A DNA stretch of 9,851 nucleotides from assembly GCA_946478645.1 (NCBI GenBank), contig CAMLCW010000189.1, positions 1-9,851 of the forward strand, given 5' to 3'. Position 1 is the first letter of the stretch. Every line of letters starts with the position of its first letter. A program made the position numbers and the translations under genes. This DNA comes from an uncultured Variovorax sp. GTDB lineage: Bacteria; Pseudomonadota; Gammaproteobacteria; Burkholderiales; Burkholderiaceae. The notes under the pieces are model-generated. The model did not search any database. It worked only from the letters and a program-made list of their open reading frames with translations, and was not told the origin of the DNA. Below, piece after piece: positions 1 to 6,970 of the stretch.

Positions 1-199
<199 letters not shown>

Positions 200-490
200 T
201 TACTTCTCGACGACCGCGAACAGGTCGTCTTCCTTCATCACGAGCAGCTCGTCGCCGTCGACCTTCACGGTCTGGCCGCTGTACTTGCCGAACAGCACGC
301 GGTCGCCGACCTTGACGGTCAGGGCCGAGAGCTCGCCCTTGTCGTTGCGCTTGCCCGGGCCCACGGCCAGGACTTCACCCTGATCGGGCTTCTCGGCGGC
401 GGCGTCGGGGATGACGATGCCCGAGGCGGTCTTGGTTTCGCTGTCAACACGCTTGACGATCACGCGATCGGCCAAAGGACGAAGTTTCAT
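200..490 (-). CDS. groES: Co-chaperonin GroES
   Basis: GroES is the 10-kDa heptameric lid of the GroEL cage and acts in the cytosol. The protein has 96 residues, the normal length. It opens with [14 protein letters not shown] and carries the mobile loop around residues 16-33 ([12 protein letters not shown]), which contacts GroEL. The typical [17 protein letters not shown] block follows at 65-81, and the protein ends in LFAVVEK. The ATG at 490 is preferred over an in-frame upstream codon at 580. It matches the family N-terminus and has an AGGAG ribosome site six bases upstream, whereas a start at 580 would place the CIRCE element against the coding region. It is the first gene of groES-groEL, transcribed leftward and divergently from the arsenic operon. 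Confidence 0.98.
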   Translation of the reverse strand: MKLRPLADRVIVKRVDSETKTASGIVIPDAAAEKPDQGEVLAVGPGKRNDKGELSALTVKVGDRVLFGKYSGQTVKVDGDELLVMKEDDLFAVVEK

Positions 491-573
491 TGCATCTCCT
501 GGATAAGAAACGGGGTTGTGGTCGGCGCCCGCGGGAACGCAGGCAGCCATCGACTGGAAGCGAGGCCTGGTTG

Positions 574-600
574 TTAGCACTCAACAGCAGCGAGTGCTAA
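574..600. promoter_or_regulatory. CIRCE element (HrcA operator) of groESL
   Basis: This is a perfect inverted repeat, TTAGCACTC, nine bases, GAGTGCTAA. It matches the CIRCE consensus exactly, including the 9-base spacer. CIRCE is the binding site of the heat-shock repressor HrcA. It lies about 84 bases upstream of the groES start and directly overlaps the predicted transcription start, so HrcA would block groESL initiation until heat stress. Confidence 0.97.
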
Positions 601-628
601 TCATAAGGGCAATCGGCGGAGTTTCAAG
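600..628 (-). promoter_or_regulatory. groESL promoter (sigma70-like, overlapping a sigma32-like site)
   Basis: Read on the minus strand there is TTGAAA (627-622), a 16-base spacer, then TATGAT (605-600); each hexamer has five of six consensus bases. The same DNA reads CTTGAAA followed after 12 bases by CCCTTATGA, resembling a sigma32 heat-shock promoter. The -10 box touches the CIRCE element, the usual arrangement for HrcA repression. Dual use by both sigma factors is an inference. Confidence 0.65.
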
Positions 629-815
629 GCCGTACGTCAGGATGGCCGGGGCCGCTGCGGAACGCCGGTGGAGATTAGCGGACACGCCATTTAATCTTCG
701 TGCGTTTCTTGCCCGGCTAAATAAGGGGATCACTGGAAGTAAGGCAAAGCTGCCATCAACGAGGATGTAAAGGTCCCGCTGAGGCCGCGACATCATCCCG
801 AAACGAGCGCCCCAC
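629..815. other. Gene-free spacer between divergent groESL and ars promoters
   Basis: Together with the CIRCE/promoter region this makes 360 bases without a gene (491-850). I see no convincing reading frame, RNA gene, repeat or terminator in 629-815. Open frames on both strands show no recognisable protein. If the ars operon was inserted beside groESL, its left boundary should fall here, but no attachment-like repeat stands out. Confidence 0.5.
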
Positions 816-844
816 TTGCTTAACTTCAATATTTCGACAATACT
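816..844 (+). promoter_or_regulatory. Candidate ars operon promoter
   Basis: TTGCTT (816-821) is followed after 17 bases by AATACT (839-844), giving weak-to-moderate sigma70 matches. Initiation about six to seven bases later would fall at or just before the arsR ATG at 851, implying a leaderless or nearly leaderless transcript. This fits the lack of any Shine-Dalgarno sequence before arsR. It is a prediction from consensus matching only. Confidence 0.4.
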
Positions 845-848
845 TGAA
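825..848. promoter_or_regulatory. Candidate ArsR operator
   Basis: An imperfect inverted repeat has arms TTCAATATT and AATACTTGAA around a TCGACA centre, with one extra base in the right arm. It overlaps the predicted -10 box and ends two bases before the arsR start. ArsR-family repressors usually bind AT-rich dyads of this size at their own promoter, so autorepression of the whole operon is likely. Confidence 0.5.
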
Positions 849-850
849 TC

Positions 851-1174
851 ATGGAAGAAAATACAGTCGTTCGTTCCTTGGCTGCACTCGCGCAACCGGT
901 GCGCCTTCGTGTGTTTCGCGCCTTGGTTGTCGCCGGCCCTGAGGGCATGACCCCCGGCACGCTCACGGAAGCTCTGGATGTCCCGGCCACGAGTTTGTCG
1001 TTTCACCTCAAAGAGCTCACGAACGCGGGCCTCGTCTCGCAGGAGCGCCAAGGGCGGCATCTCATCTATCGGGCATCGTTCGAGCAGATGAACGCGCTCT
1101 TGGGATACCTGACCGAGAACTGTTGCAAGGGGCAGGCATGCGCCACCGAAGTTGACGCCTCATGTGCTTGCTGA
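851..1174 (+). CDS. arsR: ArsR-family arsenite-responsive repressor
   Basis: A dimeric winged-helix repressor that should release the operon promoter when As(III) or Sb(III) binds. The protein has 107 residues, typical for the family. It begins MEENTVVRSLAALAQPVRLR. The recognition-helix region is LDVPATSLSFHLKELTNAGLV (about 42-62), followed by the wing QERQGRHLIYR (64-74). The classical ELCVCDL metal site of plasmid ArsR is absent from helix 3. Instead, cysteines cluster at the C-terminus: Cys91, Cys92 and Cys97, then Cys105 and Cys107. This resembles the C-terminal three-cysteine site known from Acidithiobacillus ferrooxidans ArsR. There is no ribosome site before the ATG, but the start fits the family N-terminus. 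It is the first gene of the operon, 21 bases before arsN2. Confidence 0.93.
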   Translation: MEENTVVRSLAALAQPVRLRVFRALVVAGPEGMTPGTLTEALDVPATSLSFHLKELTNAGLVSQERQGRHLIYRASFEQMNALLGYLTENCCKGQACATEVDASCAC

Positions 1175-1195
1175 CGACCGCACACCTCATCCATC

Positions 1196-1687
1196 ATGAA
1201 ACCAGAACTGGCGAGTACAGCCGACCTGTCCAAGGTTCGCGCGCTGCTGCGCACTTGCGAGTTGCCCGAGATCGATCTGGATCTGGGGCACATGGGTGAT
1301 TTCCTGGTGCTTCGCGCCGGCGACAGGCTGGTGGGCTGCGTCGGGCTCGAGCGCACGGGTGATGCCGGCTTGTTGCGCTCCCTCGCGGTGGCGCATGAGC
1401 TCCGTGGCACGGGCCTCGGCGATGAACTCCTGCGCGCAATCGAAGCTCGAGCCGTTGCGGCGGGCGTCCAGCGACTCTTCCTGCTCACGACAACCGCACC
1501 CAACTTCTTTGCTGCACGGGGCTACCTCCCTTGCCCCAGGACTGACGCGCCGGATGCAATCCGAGCGCTCAGCGAGTTCGCGAGCATCTGCCCGGCCTCG
1601 GCCACTTGCATGTTCAGCCGGCTTGACCAGTCGATCTCTAGCCACGGGCTCACGCAATCCCAATGTCACCCGTCAACGTCCACTTAG
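1196..1687 (+). CDS. arsN2: ArsN2-type GNAT acetyltransferase of arsenic operons
   Basis: A GNAT-fold N-acetyltransferase that would transfer an acetyl group from acetyl-CoA in the cytosol. The acetyl-CoA pyrophosphate loop is RGTGLG at residues 70-75 within LAVAHELRGTGLGDELL. The preceding strand is LLRSLAV, and a C-terminal block FFAARGY...APDAIRALSEF...CPASATCM (104-139) is typical of the small acetyltransferases annotated ArsN2. ArsN1 acetylates arsinothricin; the substrate of ArsN2 is not settled as far as I know, so arsenical acetylation here is inferred from context. The protein has 163 residues. About 22 of them lie beyond the CPASATCM block (SRLDQSISS and on) and look like a non-conserved tail. 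No clear ribosome site precedes the ATG. Its stop codon overlaps the ribosome site of arsI. Confidence 0.8.
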   Translation: MKPELASTADLSKVRALLRTCELPEIDLDLGHMGDFLVLRAGDRLVGCVGLERTGDAGLLRSLAVAHELRGTGLGDELLRAIEARAVAAGVQRLFLLTTTAPNFFAARGYLPCPRTDAPDAIRALSEFASICPASATCMFSRLDQSISSHGLTQSQCHPSTST

Positions 1688-1697
1688 GAGAGCCATC

Positions 1698-2219
1698 ATG
1701 AAGCGTTTCCACGTTCACCTGCATGTCGATGACCTGAGCGAGAGCATCGCGTTTTACTCCAACCTTTTCGCTGCGGAGCCGGCTCGCGTCGAGCAGGACT
1801 ACGCCAAGTGGATGCTGGAGGACCCTCGGGTCAACTTCGCGATTTCCACGAGAGGCCATGGCACGGGCGTCGACCATCTCGGCATCCAGGCCGAGGATGA
1901 GAACGAACTCGCCGAGCTCAAGGTCCGCGCCCAGTCGGCCGACCGCGCGCTGTTCGATGAGGGGGCCACGGTCTGCTGCTATGCCAAGAGCGAGAAGCAC
2001 TGGGTCACCGACCCGCAGGGCGTGGCATGGGAGCACTACCGGACGATGGATGCCTCCAGGATCTTCGGCCAGGGCCGCGACCAGGTCAGCCAGCAGGTGC
2101 AAGGTCTGGCTTCGAAGGCGGCCGAACAGCTGGGTCTCTCGAAAAGCGCTTGCTGCGCCGGCCCGGTTGGTCCGAAGACGGCTCCTGTGCTTGCCACCCC
2201 GAACAAAGCCTGCTGCTGA
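1698..2219 (+). CDS. arsI: ArsI/CadI-family dioxygenase (organoarsenical C-As lyase)
   Basis: A vicinal-oxygen-chelate, non-haem Fe(II) dioxygenase. ArsI enzymes cleave the carbon-arsenic bond of trivalent methyl- and aryl-arsenicals, releasing As(III) for export by ArsB. The protein has 173 residues. Predicted iron ligands are His5, His60 and Glu112, and the arsenic-binding vicinal pair is Cys93-Cys94 (TVCCYAKSEK). These line up with His5, His62, Glu115 and Cys96-Cys97 of the characterised Thermomonospora curvata enzyme with small shifts. Beyond the VOC core, a C-terminal tail carries two more Cys-Cys pairs (152-153 and 172-173). The ATG at 1698 has a strong TAGGAG ribosome site seven bases upstream. 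The frame is open further upstream, but that part is out of frame with arsN2 and is not coding. CadI, a cadmium-induced relative, is the alternative name; the arsenic context favours ArsI. Confidence 0.88.
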   Translation: MKRFHVHLHVDDLSESIAFYSNLFAAEPARVEQDYAKWMLEDPRVNFAISTRGHGTGVDHLGIQAEDENELAELKVRAQSADRALFDEGATVCCYAKSEKHWVTDPQGVAWEHYRTMDASRIFGQGRDQVSQQVQGLASKAAEQLGLSKSACCAGPVGPKTAPVLATPNKACC

Positions 2220-2228
2220 AAGCCTCTC

Positions 2229-2723
2229 ATGACCGACCCAAAACACAACGTCCTGTTCATCTGCACAGGCAACTCCGCCCGCTCGATCCTGGCCGAGGGC
2301 ATCCTCGAGGAGCTGGGCTCAGAGCGTTTTACCGCTTACTCGGCCGGCAGCCACCCCAAGGGCGCCGTGCATCCGTTGGCGCTGGCCACCTTGCGTCAGC
2401 TGCGTTATCGCGACAGCGGCTACCGCAGCAAGAGTTGGGCAGAGTACGCCAAGGCCGATGCGCCTCAGATGGACTTTGTGATCACCGTCTGCGACCAGGC
2501 TGCCGGTGAGGTCTGCCCCATCTGGCCGGGGCAACCCATCAGCGCCCATTGGGGCCTTCCGGATCCCGCGGCCGTTGAAGGCTCGGACGAGGTCAAGCAC
2601 CGCGCCTTCATGGACGCCGCTGTCACCTTGAAGCGCCGGATCGAATTTCTGCTCTCGTTGCCGCTGGCCAAGCTCGAGACCCTAGCCATCCGGCGCGAGC
2701 TGCGCGACATCGGAACCCGCTGA
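2229..2723 (+). CDS. arsC: Arsenate reductase, LMW protein-tyrosine-phosphatase type (copy 1)
   Basis: Reduces arsenate to arsenite in the cytosol through a cysteine relay, using thioredoxin or a glutathione/mycothiol-type partner. The protein has 164 residues. The P-loop CTGNSARS (Cys12 to Arg18, the Cys-x5-Arg signature) lies directly after the first strand. Further cysteines at 88 (ITVCDQ) and 96 (EVCPIWPG) fit the second and third relay positions. The general-acid motif is GLPDPA with Asp112. It starts nine bases after the arsI stop, with only a weak ribosome site, so translational coupling is likely. Its stop is one base before the next arsC, a paralogue of the same fold. Thioredoxin versus glutaredoxin dependence cannot be decided from sequence alone. 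Confidence 0.92.
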   Translation: MTDPKHNVLFICTGNSARSILAEGILEELGSERFTAYSAGSHPKGAVHPLALATLRQLRYRDSGYRSKSWAEYAKADAPQMDFVITVCDQAAGEVCPIWPGQPISAHWGLPDPAAVEGSDEVKHRAFMDAAVTLKRRIEFLLSLPLAKLETLAIRRELRDIGTR

Positions 2724-2724
2724 C

Positions 2725-3210
2725 ATGACGACGAATATCCTGATTCTCTGCACTCACAACTCGGCACGCAGCGTCCTGGCAGAGGGCATGTTCAATCACT
2801 GGGCGCAAGAACTGGGTGCCGAGGCGCGGGCCTACAGCGCCGGCAGCGCACCCAGTGGCCGTATCAACCCGATGGCGATCGAGGTGCTCCAGAAAGCAGG
2901 CATCGACACGTCGAGCTACCGCAGCAAGAGTTGGGACGAGTTCACAGAGGCCGAAGCGCCCACCATGCGGGTGGTCATCACCGTCTGCGACAGCGCGGCG
3001 CAGGAGACGTGCCCCTACTGGCCCGGGTCGCCCGTGAAGATCCATTGGGGATACCCGGATCCCTCCAATGTCGGGACGAACGCAGACGAGAAGAGGGAGG
3101 CCTTCGAGTCCACCCGCCAGGCCATCGGCGAACGGATGCGCAAGCTGGCGCAAGTTCCCTTCGACAGCCTGGACGACGCGCAGCTGCGCGCAACCCTCGA
3201 AGCCATCTGA
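2725..3210 (+). CDS. arsC: Arsenate reductase, LMW protein-tyrosine-phosphatase type (copy 2)
   Basis: The tandem paralogue of the preceding gene, with 161 residues and the same role. It has the P-loop CTHNSARS (Cys9 to Arg15), relay cysteines at 88 (ITVCDS) and 96 (ETCPYWPG), and the acid loop GYPDPS with Asp112. All catalytic positions are intact, so both copies should be active. CTHNSARS is the form seen in many standalone proteobacterial reductases of this type, whereas copy 1 has Gly in place of His. The two copies share a perfect 21-base block at the DNA level (2419-2439 and 2915-2935) although they are clearly diverged elsewhere. The ATG follows the copy 1 stop after one base, implying coupled translation. 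It is followed by an 88-base gap before arsB. Confidence 0.92.
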   Translation: MTTNILILCTHNSARSVLAEGMFNHWAQELGAEARAYSAGSAPSGRINPMAIEVLQKAGIDTSSYRSKSWDEFTEAEAPTMRVVITVCDSAAQETCPYWPGSPVKIHWGYPDPSNVGTNADEKREAFESTRQAIGERMRKLAQVPFDSLDDAQLRATLEAI

Positions 3211-3241
3211 TCCAGTACCGCGCAATTTCCGACCTCATGCA

Positions 3242-3260
3242 GCGGGCCGGCAGGGTCCGC
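3242..3260 (+). other. Intercistronic RNA hairpin between arsC copy 2 and arsB
   Basis: GCGGGCC and GGTCCGC can form a 7-bp stem, with one G-U pair, around a 5-base loop. No U-run follows, so it is not a standard intrinsic terminator. It lies 39 bases before the arsB start and might stabilise or limit the mRNA ahead of the membrane-protein gene. The function is speculative. Confidence 0.35.
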
Positions 3261-3298
3261 TCGTGCATCGCCAATTCAAAACCAAGAAAAACTCTCCA

Positions 3299-4585
3299 AT
3301 GCTTGCGGCCATCCTGATCTTCATCTTCACCCTCGTGCTGGTCATCTGGCAGCCGCGGGGCCTCGGCATCGGCTGGAGCGCTTCGCTCGGCGCGGTGATT
3401 GCGCTGCTCTTCGGCGTGGTGCAGCTCGCCGACATCCCGGTCGTCTGGGGCATCGTGTGGAACGCCACCGCAACCTTCGTGGCCGTCATCATCATCAGCC
3501 TGTTGCTCGACGAGGCCGGCTTCTTCGAATGGGCCGCGTTGCACGTGGCGCGCTGGGGCAACGGGCGCGGCCGGCTGCTGTTCGCCTTCATCGTGCTGCT
3601 GGGCGCCGCGGTCTCGGCGCTGTTCGCCAACGACGGCGCGGCGCTGATCCTCACGCCGATCGTGATGGCGATGCTCGTCGCGCTCGGGTTCTCGCCCGCC
3701 GCCACGCTGGCTTTCGTGATGGCCGCGGGCTTCATCGCCGACACCGCGAGCCTGCCGCTCATCGTCTCGAACCTGGTGAACATCGTCTCGGCCGACTTCT
3801 TCAAGATCGGCTTCAACGACTACGCGGCCGTGATGATCCCGGTGAACCTGGCGGCCGTGTCGGCCAGCCTGCTGGTGCTGATGCTCTACTTCCGCCGCGA
3901 CATACCAACCAGCTACGACGTGGCGCAACTCAAGAACCCTGTGGAAGCTATTCGAGATCCGGCGACCTTCCGCGCGGGCTGGATCGTGCTGGTGCTCCTG
4001 CTCATCGGCTTCTTCGGCCTCGAACCGCTGGGTGTGCCGGTCAGCGCAGTGGCGGCCGTCGGCGCGGCCATCCTGCTGGCGGTGGCGGCGCGTGGGCATG
4101 TCATCAGCACGCGAAAGGTGCTGCATGGCGCACCCTGGCAGATCGTGATCTTCTCGCTCGGCATGTACTTGGTGGTTTACGGGCTGCGAAACGCCGGGCT
4201 GACCGGCCAAATCGCCTCGCTGCTGAACGTCTTCGCGCAAAGCGGCGTCTGGGGTGCGGCGATGGGCACCGGTTTCCTCACGGCGGCGCTGTCGTCGGTC
4301 ATGAACAACATGCCGACGGTGCTGATCGGTGCACTTTCCATCGATGCCTCGAACGCGAGCGGCATCGTGAAGGACGCGATGATCTACGCCAACGTGATCG
4401 GCTGCGACCTGGGACCCAAGATCACGCCGATCGGCAGCCTGGCCACGTTGCTCTGGCTGCATGTGCTCGAGAAGAAGGGCACGGTGATCGGCTGGGGCTA
4501 CTATTTCAAGATCGGCATCGTGATGACCGTCCCCGTGCTCGCCGTCACGCTGGCTGCTCTGGCGCTGCGCCTCAGCGTCGGCTGA
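3299..4585 (+). CDS. arsB: Arsenite/antimonite efflux permease ArsB
   Basis: An inner-membrane pump that expels As(III) and Sb(III). It is proton-coupled when alone and could be driven by an ArsA ATPase, but no arsA is seen in this window. The protein has 428 residues, against 429 for the E. coli/R773 proteins. It is strongly hydrophobic, with roughly a dozen membrane segments, the first at about 2-17. Recognisable blocks are [15 protein letters not shown] (108-122), [20 protein letters not shown] (142-161) and [18 protein letters not shown] (331-348). A single cysteine, Cys369, lies in [20 protein letters not shown] and coincides with the only cysteine of E. coli ArsB. The ATG at 3299 gives the expected N-terminus ([12 protein letters not shown]) although the ribosome site is weak. 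The upstream open frame is antisense-like filler. It is separated by 35 bases from the next arsC. Confidence 0.97.
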   Translation: MLAAILIFIFTLVLVIWQPRGLGIGWSASLGAVIALLFGVVQLADIPVVWGIVWNATATFVAVIIISLLLDEAGFFEWAALHVARWGNGRGRLLFAFIVLLGAAVSALFANDGAALILTPIVMAMLVALGFSPAATLAFVMAAGFIADTASLPLIVSNLVNIVSADFFKIGFNDYAAVMIPVNLAAVSASLLVLMLYFRRDIPTSYDVAQLKNPVEAIRDPATFRAGWIVLVLLLIGFFGLEPLGVPVSAVAAVGAAILLAVAARGHVISTRKVLHGAPWQIVIFSLGMYLVVYGLRNAGLTGQIASLLNVFAQSGVWGAAMGTGFLTAALSSVMNNMPTVLIGALSIDASNASGIVKDAMIYANVIGCDLGPKITPIGSLATLLWLHVLEKKGTVIGWGYYFKIGIVMTVPVLAVTLAALALRLSVG

Positions 4586-4620
4586 AGCGAACCATCCACC
4601 CTCCACACGCTTGAGATCTC

Positions 4621-5052
4621 ATGAGCGACGTCACCATCTATCACAACCCCGCCTGCGGTACATCCCGGAACGTGCTCGCGCTGATCCGCAACACGGGCGA
4701 AGAGCCCACGGTCATCGAGTACCTGAAGACCCCGCCTGACCGGGCCACGCTGAAGCAGTTGATCGCGGCCATGGGCACGCCGGTGCGCGATGCTCTGCGG
4801 CGGAAAGGAACGCCTTACGACGAGCTGGGCCTCGATGATCCGAAATGGACCGATGACCAGCTGATCGACTTCATGCTGCAGCATCCGATCCTCATCAACC
4901 GGCCGATCGTGGTGACGCCGCTGGGCACGCGTCTGTGTCGCCCCTCCGAAGCAGTGCTCGACATCCTGCCGCGTTCCCAGCTAGGTGCGTTTTCCAAGGA
5001 AGACGGCGAAGCCGTGATCGATGCGAAAGGCCAACGTGTTGCTAAGTCCTGA
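4621..5052 (+). CDS. arsC: Arsenate reductase, glutaredoxin-dependent (R773 ArsC family)
   Basis: A third arsenate reductase, unrelated in fold to the two upstream ones. It is thioredoxin-like and uses glutathione and glutaredoxin to reduce arsenate. The protein has 143 residues. The active site is [11 protein letters not shown] with the catalytic Cys12 and neighbours His8 and Ser15. The arginines that hold arsenate in the R773 enzyme all fall at the same numbers: Arg60, Arg94 (INRPIVV) and Arg107 (GTRLCRPSE). The C-terminus ends in QRVAKS. It is preceded by a weak GAG ribosome site and overlaps the start of arsH by 32 bases in a different frame. Confidence 0.96.
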   Translation: MSDVTIYHNPACGTSRNVLALIRNTGEEPTVIEYLKTPPDRATLKQLIAAMGTPVRDALRRKGTPYDELGLDDPKWTDDQLIDFMLQHPILINRPIVVTPLGTRLCRPSEAVLDILPRSQLGAFSKEDGEAVIDAKGQRVAKS

Positions 5053-5755
5053 ACTCCCAAACCTCGATCCCGAGGCCTTCCACGAGCCGGATCTGCAGCG
5101 CCTGCTTCCAACCGAGCGGGCCACGCACGCGCCGCGCATTCTGCTGCTTTACGGCTCCGTGCGAGAACGCTCCTACAGCCGGCTCCTGACGGAAGAAGCA
5201 GCTCGGCTGCTGCGGAAGATGGGTGCGGAAACGCGCATCTTCGACCCGCGTGGACTGCCCCTGCCGGACGGCGCGCCGGAGGATCACCCGAAGGTCCAGG
5301 AGCTGCGTGATCTGGCGCAGTGGTCCGAGGGCATGGTGTGGTGCTCGCCCGAACGCCACGGTGCCATGACCGGGATCATGAAGGCACAGATCGACTGGAT
5401 CCCGCTGTCTGTCGGCTCGGTGCGTCCCACCCAGGGCAAGACGCTGGCGGTCATGGAGGTGTCGGGCGGCTCGCAGTCGTTCAATGCGGTGAACCAGCTG
5501 CGTGTGCTCGGCCGCTGGATGCGCATGATCACCATCCCCAACCAGTCGTCGGTTGCCAAGGCCTTTCTCGAGTTCGAGGAAGACGGGCGCATGAAGCCCT
5601 CGCCCTACTACGAGCGCGTGGTCGACGTCATGGAAGAGCTCGTGAAGTTCACGCTGCTCACGCGGGACTGCGCGGACTACCTGGTCGACCGCTACAGCGA
5701 ACGGCGTGAGAGCGCGGAAGCCCTCTCGAAGCGGGTCAACCTGCGGAGCATCTGA
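5021..5755 (+). CDS. arsH: ArsH, NADPH:FMN organoarsenical oxidoreductase
   Basis: An FMN flavoprotein of the NADPH-dependent reductase family. Characterised ArsH proteins oxidise trivalent organoarsenicals such as methylarsenite to pentavalent forms and can also reduce FMN or quinones. The protein has 244 residues from this ATG. The FMN phosphate loop is [11 protein letters not shown] (44-54). The family block [21 protein letters not shown] lies at 109-129, and [15 protein letters not shown] at 147-161. The PNLDPEAF segment near the N-terminus is typical of ArsH. The exact start is uncertain. The ATG overlaps arsC by 32 bases and lacks a good ribosome site, while GTG at 5036 or TTG at 5039 have AAAGG (5025-5029) at a workable distance. 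Confidence 0.93.
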   Translation: MRKANVLLSPELPNLDPEAFHEPDLQRLLPTERATHAPRILLLYGSVRERSYSRLLTEEAARLLRKMGAETRIFDPRGLPLPDGAPEDHPKVQELRDLAQWSEGMVWCSPERHGAMTGIMKAQIDWIPLSVGSVRPTQGKTLAVMEVSGGSQSFNAVNQLRVLGRWMRMITIPNQSSVAKAFLEFEEDGRMKPSPYYERVVDVMEELVKFTLLTRDCADYLVDRYSERRESAEALSKRVNLRSI

Positions 5756-5760
5756 GGGAG
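5754..5760 (+). promoter_or_regulatory. Ribosome binding site overlapping the arsH stop
   Basis: GAGGGAG overlaps the arsH TGA (5753-5755) and serves the MFS gene. It lies three bases before GTG 5764 and nine bases before the in-frame TTG 5770. The spacing slightly favours TTG, while the codon favours GTG. Either way, translation is coupled to arsH. Confidence 0.6.
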
Positions 5761-5763
5761 CAA

Positions 5764-6969
5764 GTGACGTTGCAGAGCAGGACCACGACGACGGTGATGC
5801 TGGGGGTGGCGCAGACCCTGGCATGGGCGTCGTCGTACTACCTTCCTGCGGTCTTGGCCGGCGCCATCAGCAGGGACGTCGGCACATCGGTCTCCACGGT
5901 CTTCGGTGCGTTCTCGGTGGCGCTGCTTGTCGCGGCCGCGATCGGGCCTTACTCAGGCCGGCTTATCGATCGCCTGGGCGGGCGGCCGGTCCTCATGGCC
6001 AGCAACCTTGTCTTCGCCGGTGGTCTCGCTCTTCTGAGCCAGGCCACACATTCCAGCGTCGTCTTTGCAGCCTGGGCCTTGATGGGCCTAGCGATGGGCA
6101 GCGGACTTTACGAAGCAGCCTTCGCGACGGTGGTGCGCCTGCACGGCCAGAACGCGCGCAGAGCAATTACTGGCATCACACTCTTCGCCGGCTTTGCGAG
6201 CACCGTAGGGTGGCCGCTGTCAGCCTACCTGGAAAGCACAGTGGGATGGCGCGGCGCCTGTCTTGCGTGGGCCGCATTGCATCTGGTCGTCGGCCTGCCG
6301 CTCAATGCGCTTTTGCCTCGCGCTCCCGGCGCCGATCCAGCTGCGAAGGAGACCGGGACATCCGAGAGGGACGCCGGACCTGGTCTCGCGCCCGCGCGAC
6401 AGCGCCGTGCCGCAGTCTTGATGGCCTATGTGTTCGCAGTGGCCTGGTTCATCAGCACGGCCATGGCCGCGCACCTGCCCGCGCTGCTGCTGGCCAGCGG
6501 TGCCACGCTTGCCGCTGCGGTGGGAATCGCCGCGCTGGTCGGACCGGCGCAGGTGGCAGGACGGCTGATCGAGTTCACTTTTTTGAAGCGCGCGCACCCC
6601 TTGCTGTCGGCCAAGTTGGCCACGCTGGCGCATCCACTGGGCGCACTCTGTCTCGGCCTGTTCGGCACCTCAGCCGCTGCAGCCTTCGCGGTGCTCCACG
6701 GCTTGGGCAACGGCATTCTGACCATCGCCATCGGGACGCTTCCGCTCTTGATCTTTGGCGCCAAGGGCTACGGCCAGCGCCAGGGCTTTCTGATGGTGCC
6801 GGCGCGCCTCGTACAGGCAGCCGCGCCGTTCCTGTTCGGCATGGCCGTGGAGCGGTGGGGCGATGGTGCACTGTGGTTTTCCGCCGGACTGGGCCTGTCT
6901 GCCTGCCTTGCGCTGGTGATCATGACCACCAGCCTCAGGACGACCCCGCATGGCGTGGAGACGCATTGA
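5764..6969 (+). CDS. MFS efflux transporter of the ars operon (ArsK-like candidate)
   Basis: An inner-membrane major facilitator with 401 residues and about 12 hydrophobic segments. The first segment is at about 11-33. A charged cytosolic loop at about 186-216 separates the two six-helix halves. MFS motif A is visible after helix 2 as [10 protein letters not shown] (65-74). Other marked blocks are [15 protein letters not shown] (114-128) and [16 protein letters not shown] (137-152). Cysteines lie at 166, 296 and 381. Its place between arsH and arsO argues for export of an arsenical. ArsK, an MFS exporter of arsenite and trivalent organoarsenicals, is one possibility. ArsJ is unlikely because no GAPDH gene accompanies it. 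I cannot assign the subfamily firmly. The start is GTG 5764 or TTG 5770. The stop is one base before the arsO ATG. Confidence 0.8.
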   Translation: MTLQSRTTTTVMLGVAQTLAWASSYYLPAVLAGAISRDVGTSVSTVFGAFSVALLVAAAIGPYSGRLIDRLGGRPVLMASNLVFAGGLALLSQATHSSVVFAAWALMGLAMGSGLYEAAFATVVRLHGQNARRAITGITLFAGFASTVGWPLSAYLESTVGWRGACLAWAALHLVVGLPLNALLPRAPGADPAAKETGTSERDAGPGLAPARQRRAAVLMAYVFAVAWFISTAMAAHLPALLLASGATLAAAVGIAALVGPAQVAGRLIEFTFLKRAHPLLSAKLATLAHPLGALCLGLFGTSAAAAFAVLHGLGNGILTIAIGTLPLLIFGAKGYGQRQGFLMVPARLVQAAAPFLFGMAVERWGDGALWFSAGLGLSACLALVIMTTSLRTTPHGVETH

Positions 6970-6970
6970 A

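Noticed and set aside
516..770. 84-residue plus-strand frame over the groESL control region
   Set aside because: It spans the groES start region and the CIRCE element; the composition is random.
581..1060. Minus-strand frame across CIRCE and arsR
   Set aside because: It runs over the groESL promoter, CIRCE and arsR, has no ribosome site in a sensible position and no domain.
2978..4606. 542-residue open frame on the minus strand opposite arsB
   Set aside because: Its translation is dominated by His, Arg, Gln, Asp and Glu with no domain. It is the antisense shadow of a GC-rich membrane-protein gene; arsB on the plus strand is unmistakable.
3457..4614. 385-residue plus-strand frame inside arsB
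   Set aside because: Arg/Gly/Ala-rich translation typical of a shifted frame in high-GC DNA. It overlaps the real arsB completely.
5042..5824. 260-residue minus-strand frame opposite arsH
   Set aside because: No recognisable motif, and arsH with its FMN loop occupies the other strand.
5764..6969. Assignment of the MFS gene as arsJ
   Set aside because: ArsJ works with an adjacent GAPDH that makes 1-arseno-3-phosphoglycerate; no GAPDH gene is in the window.
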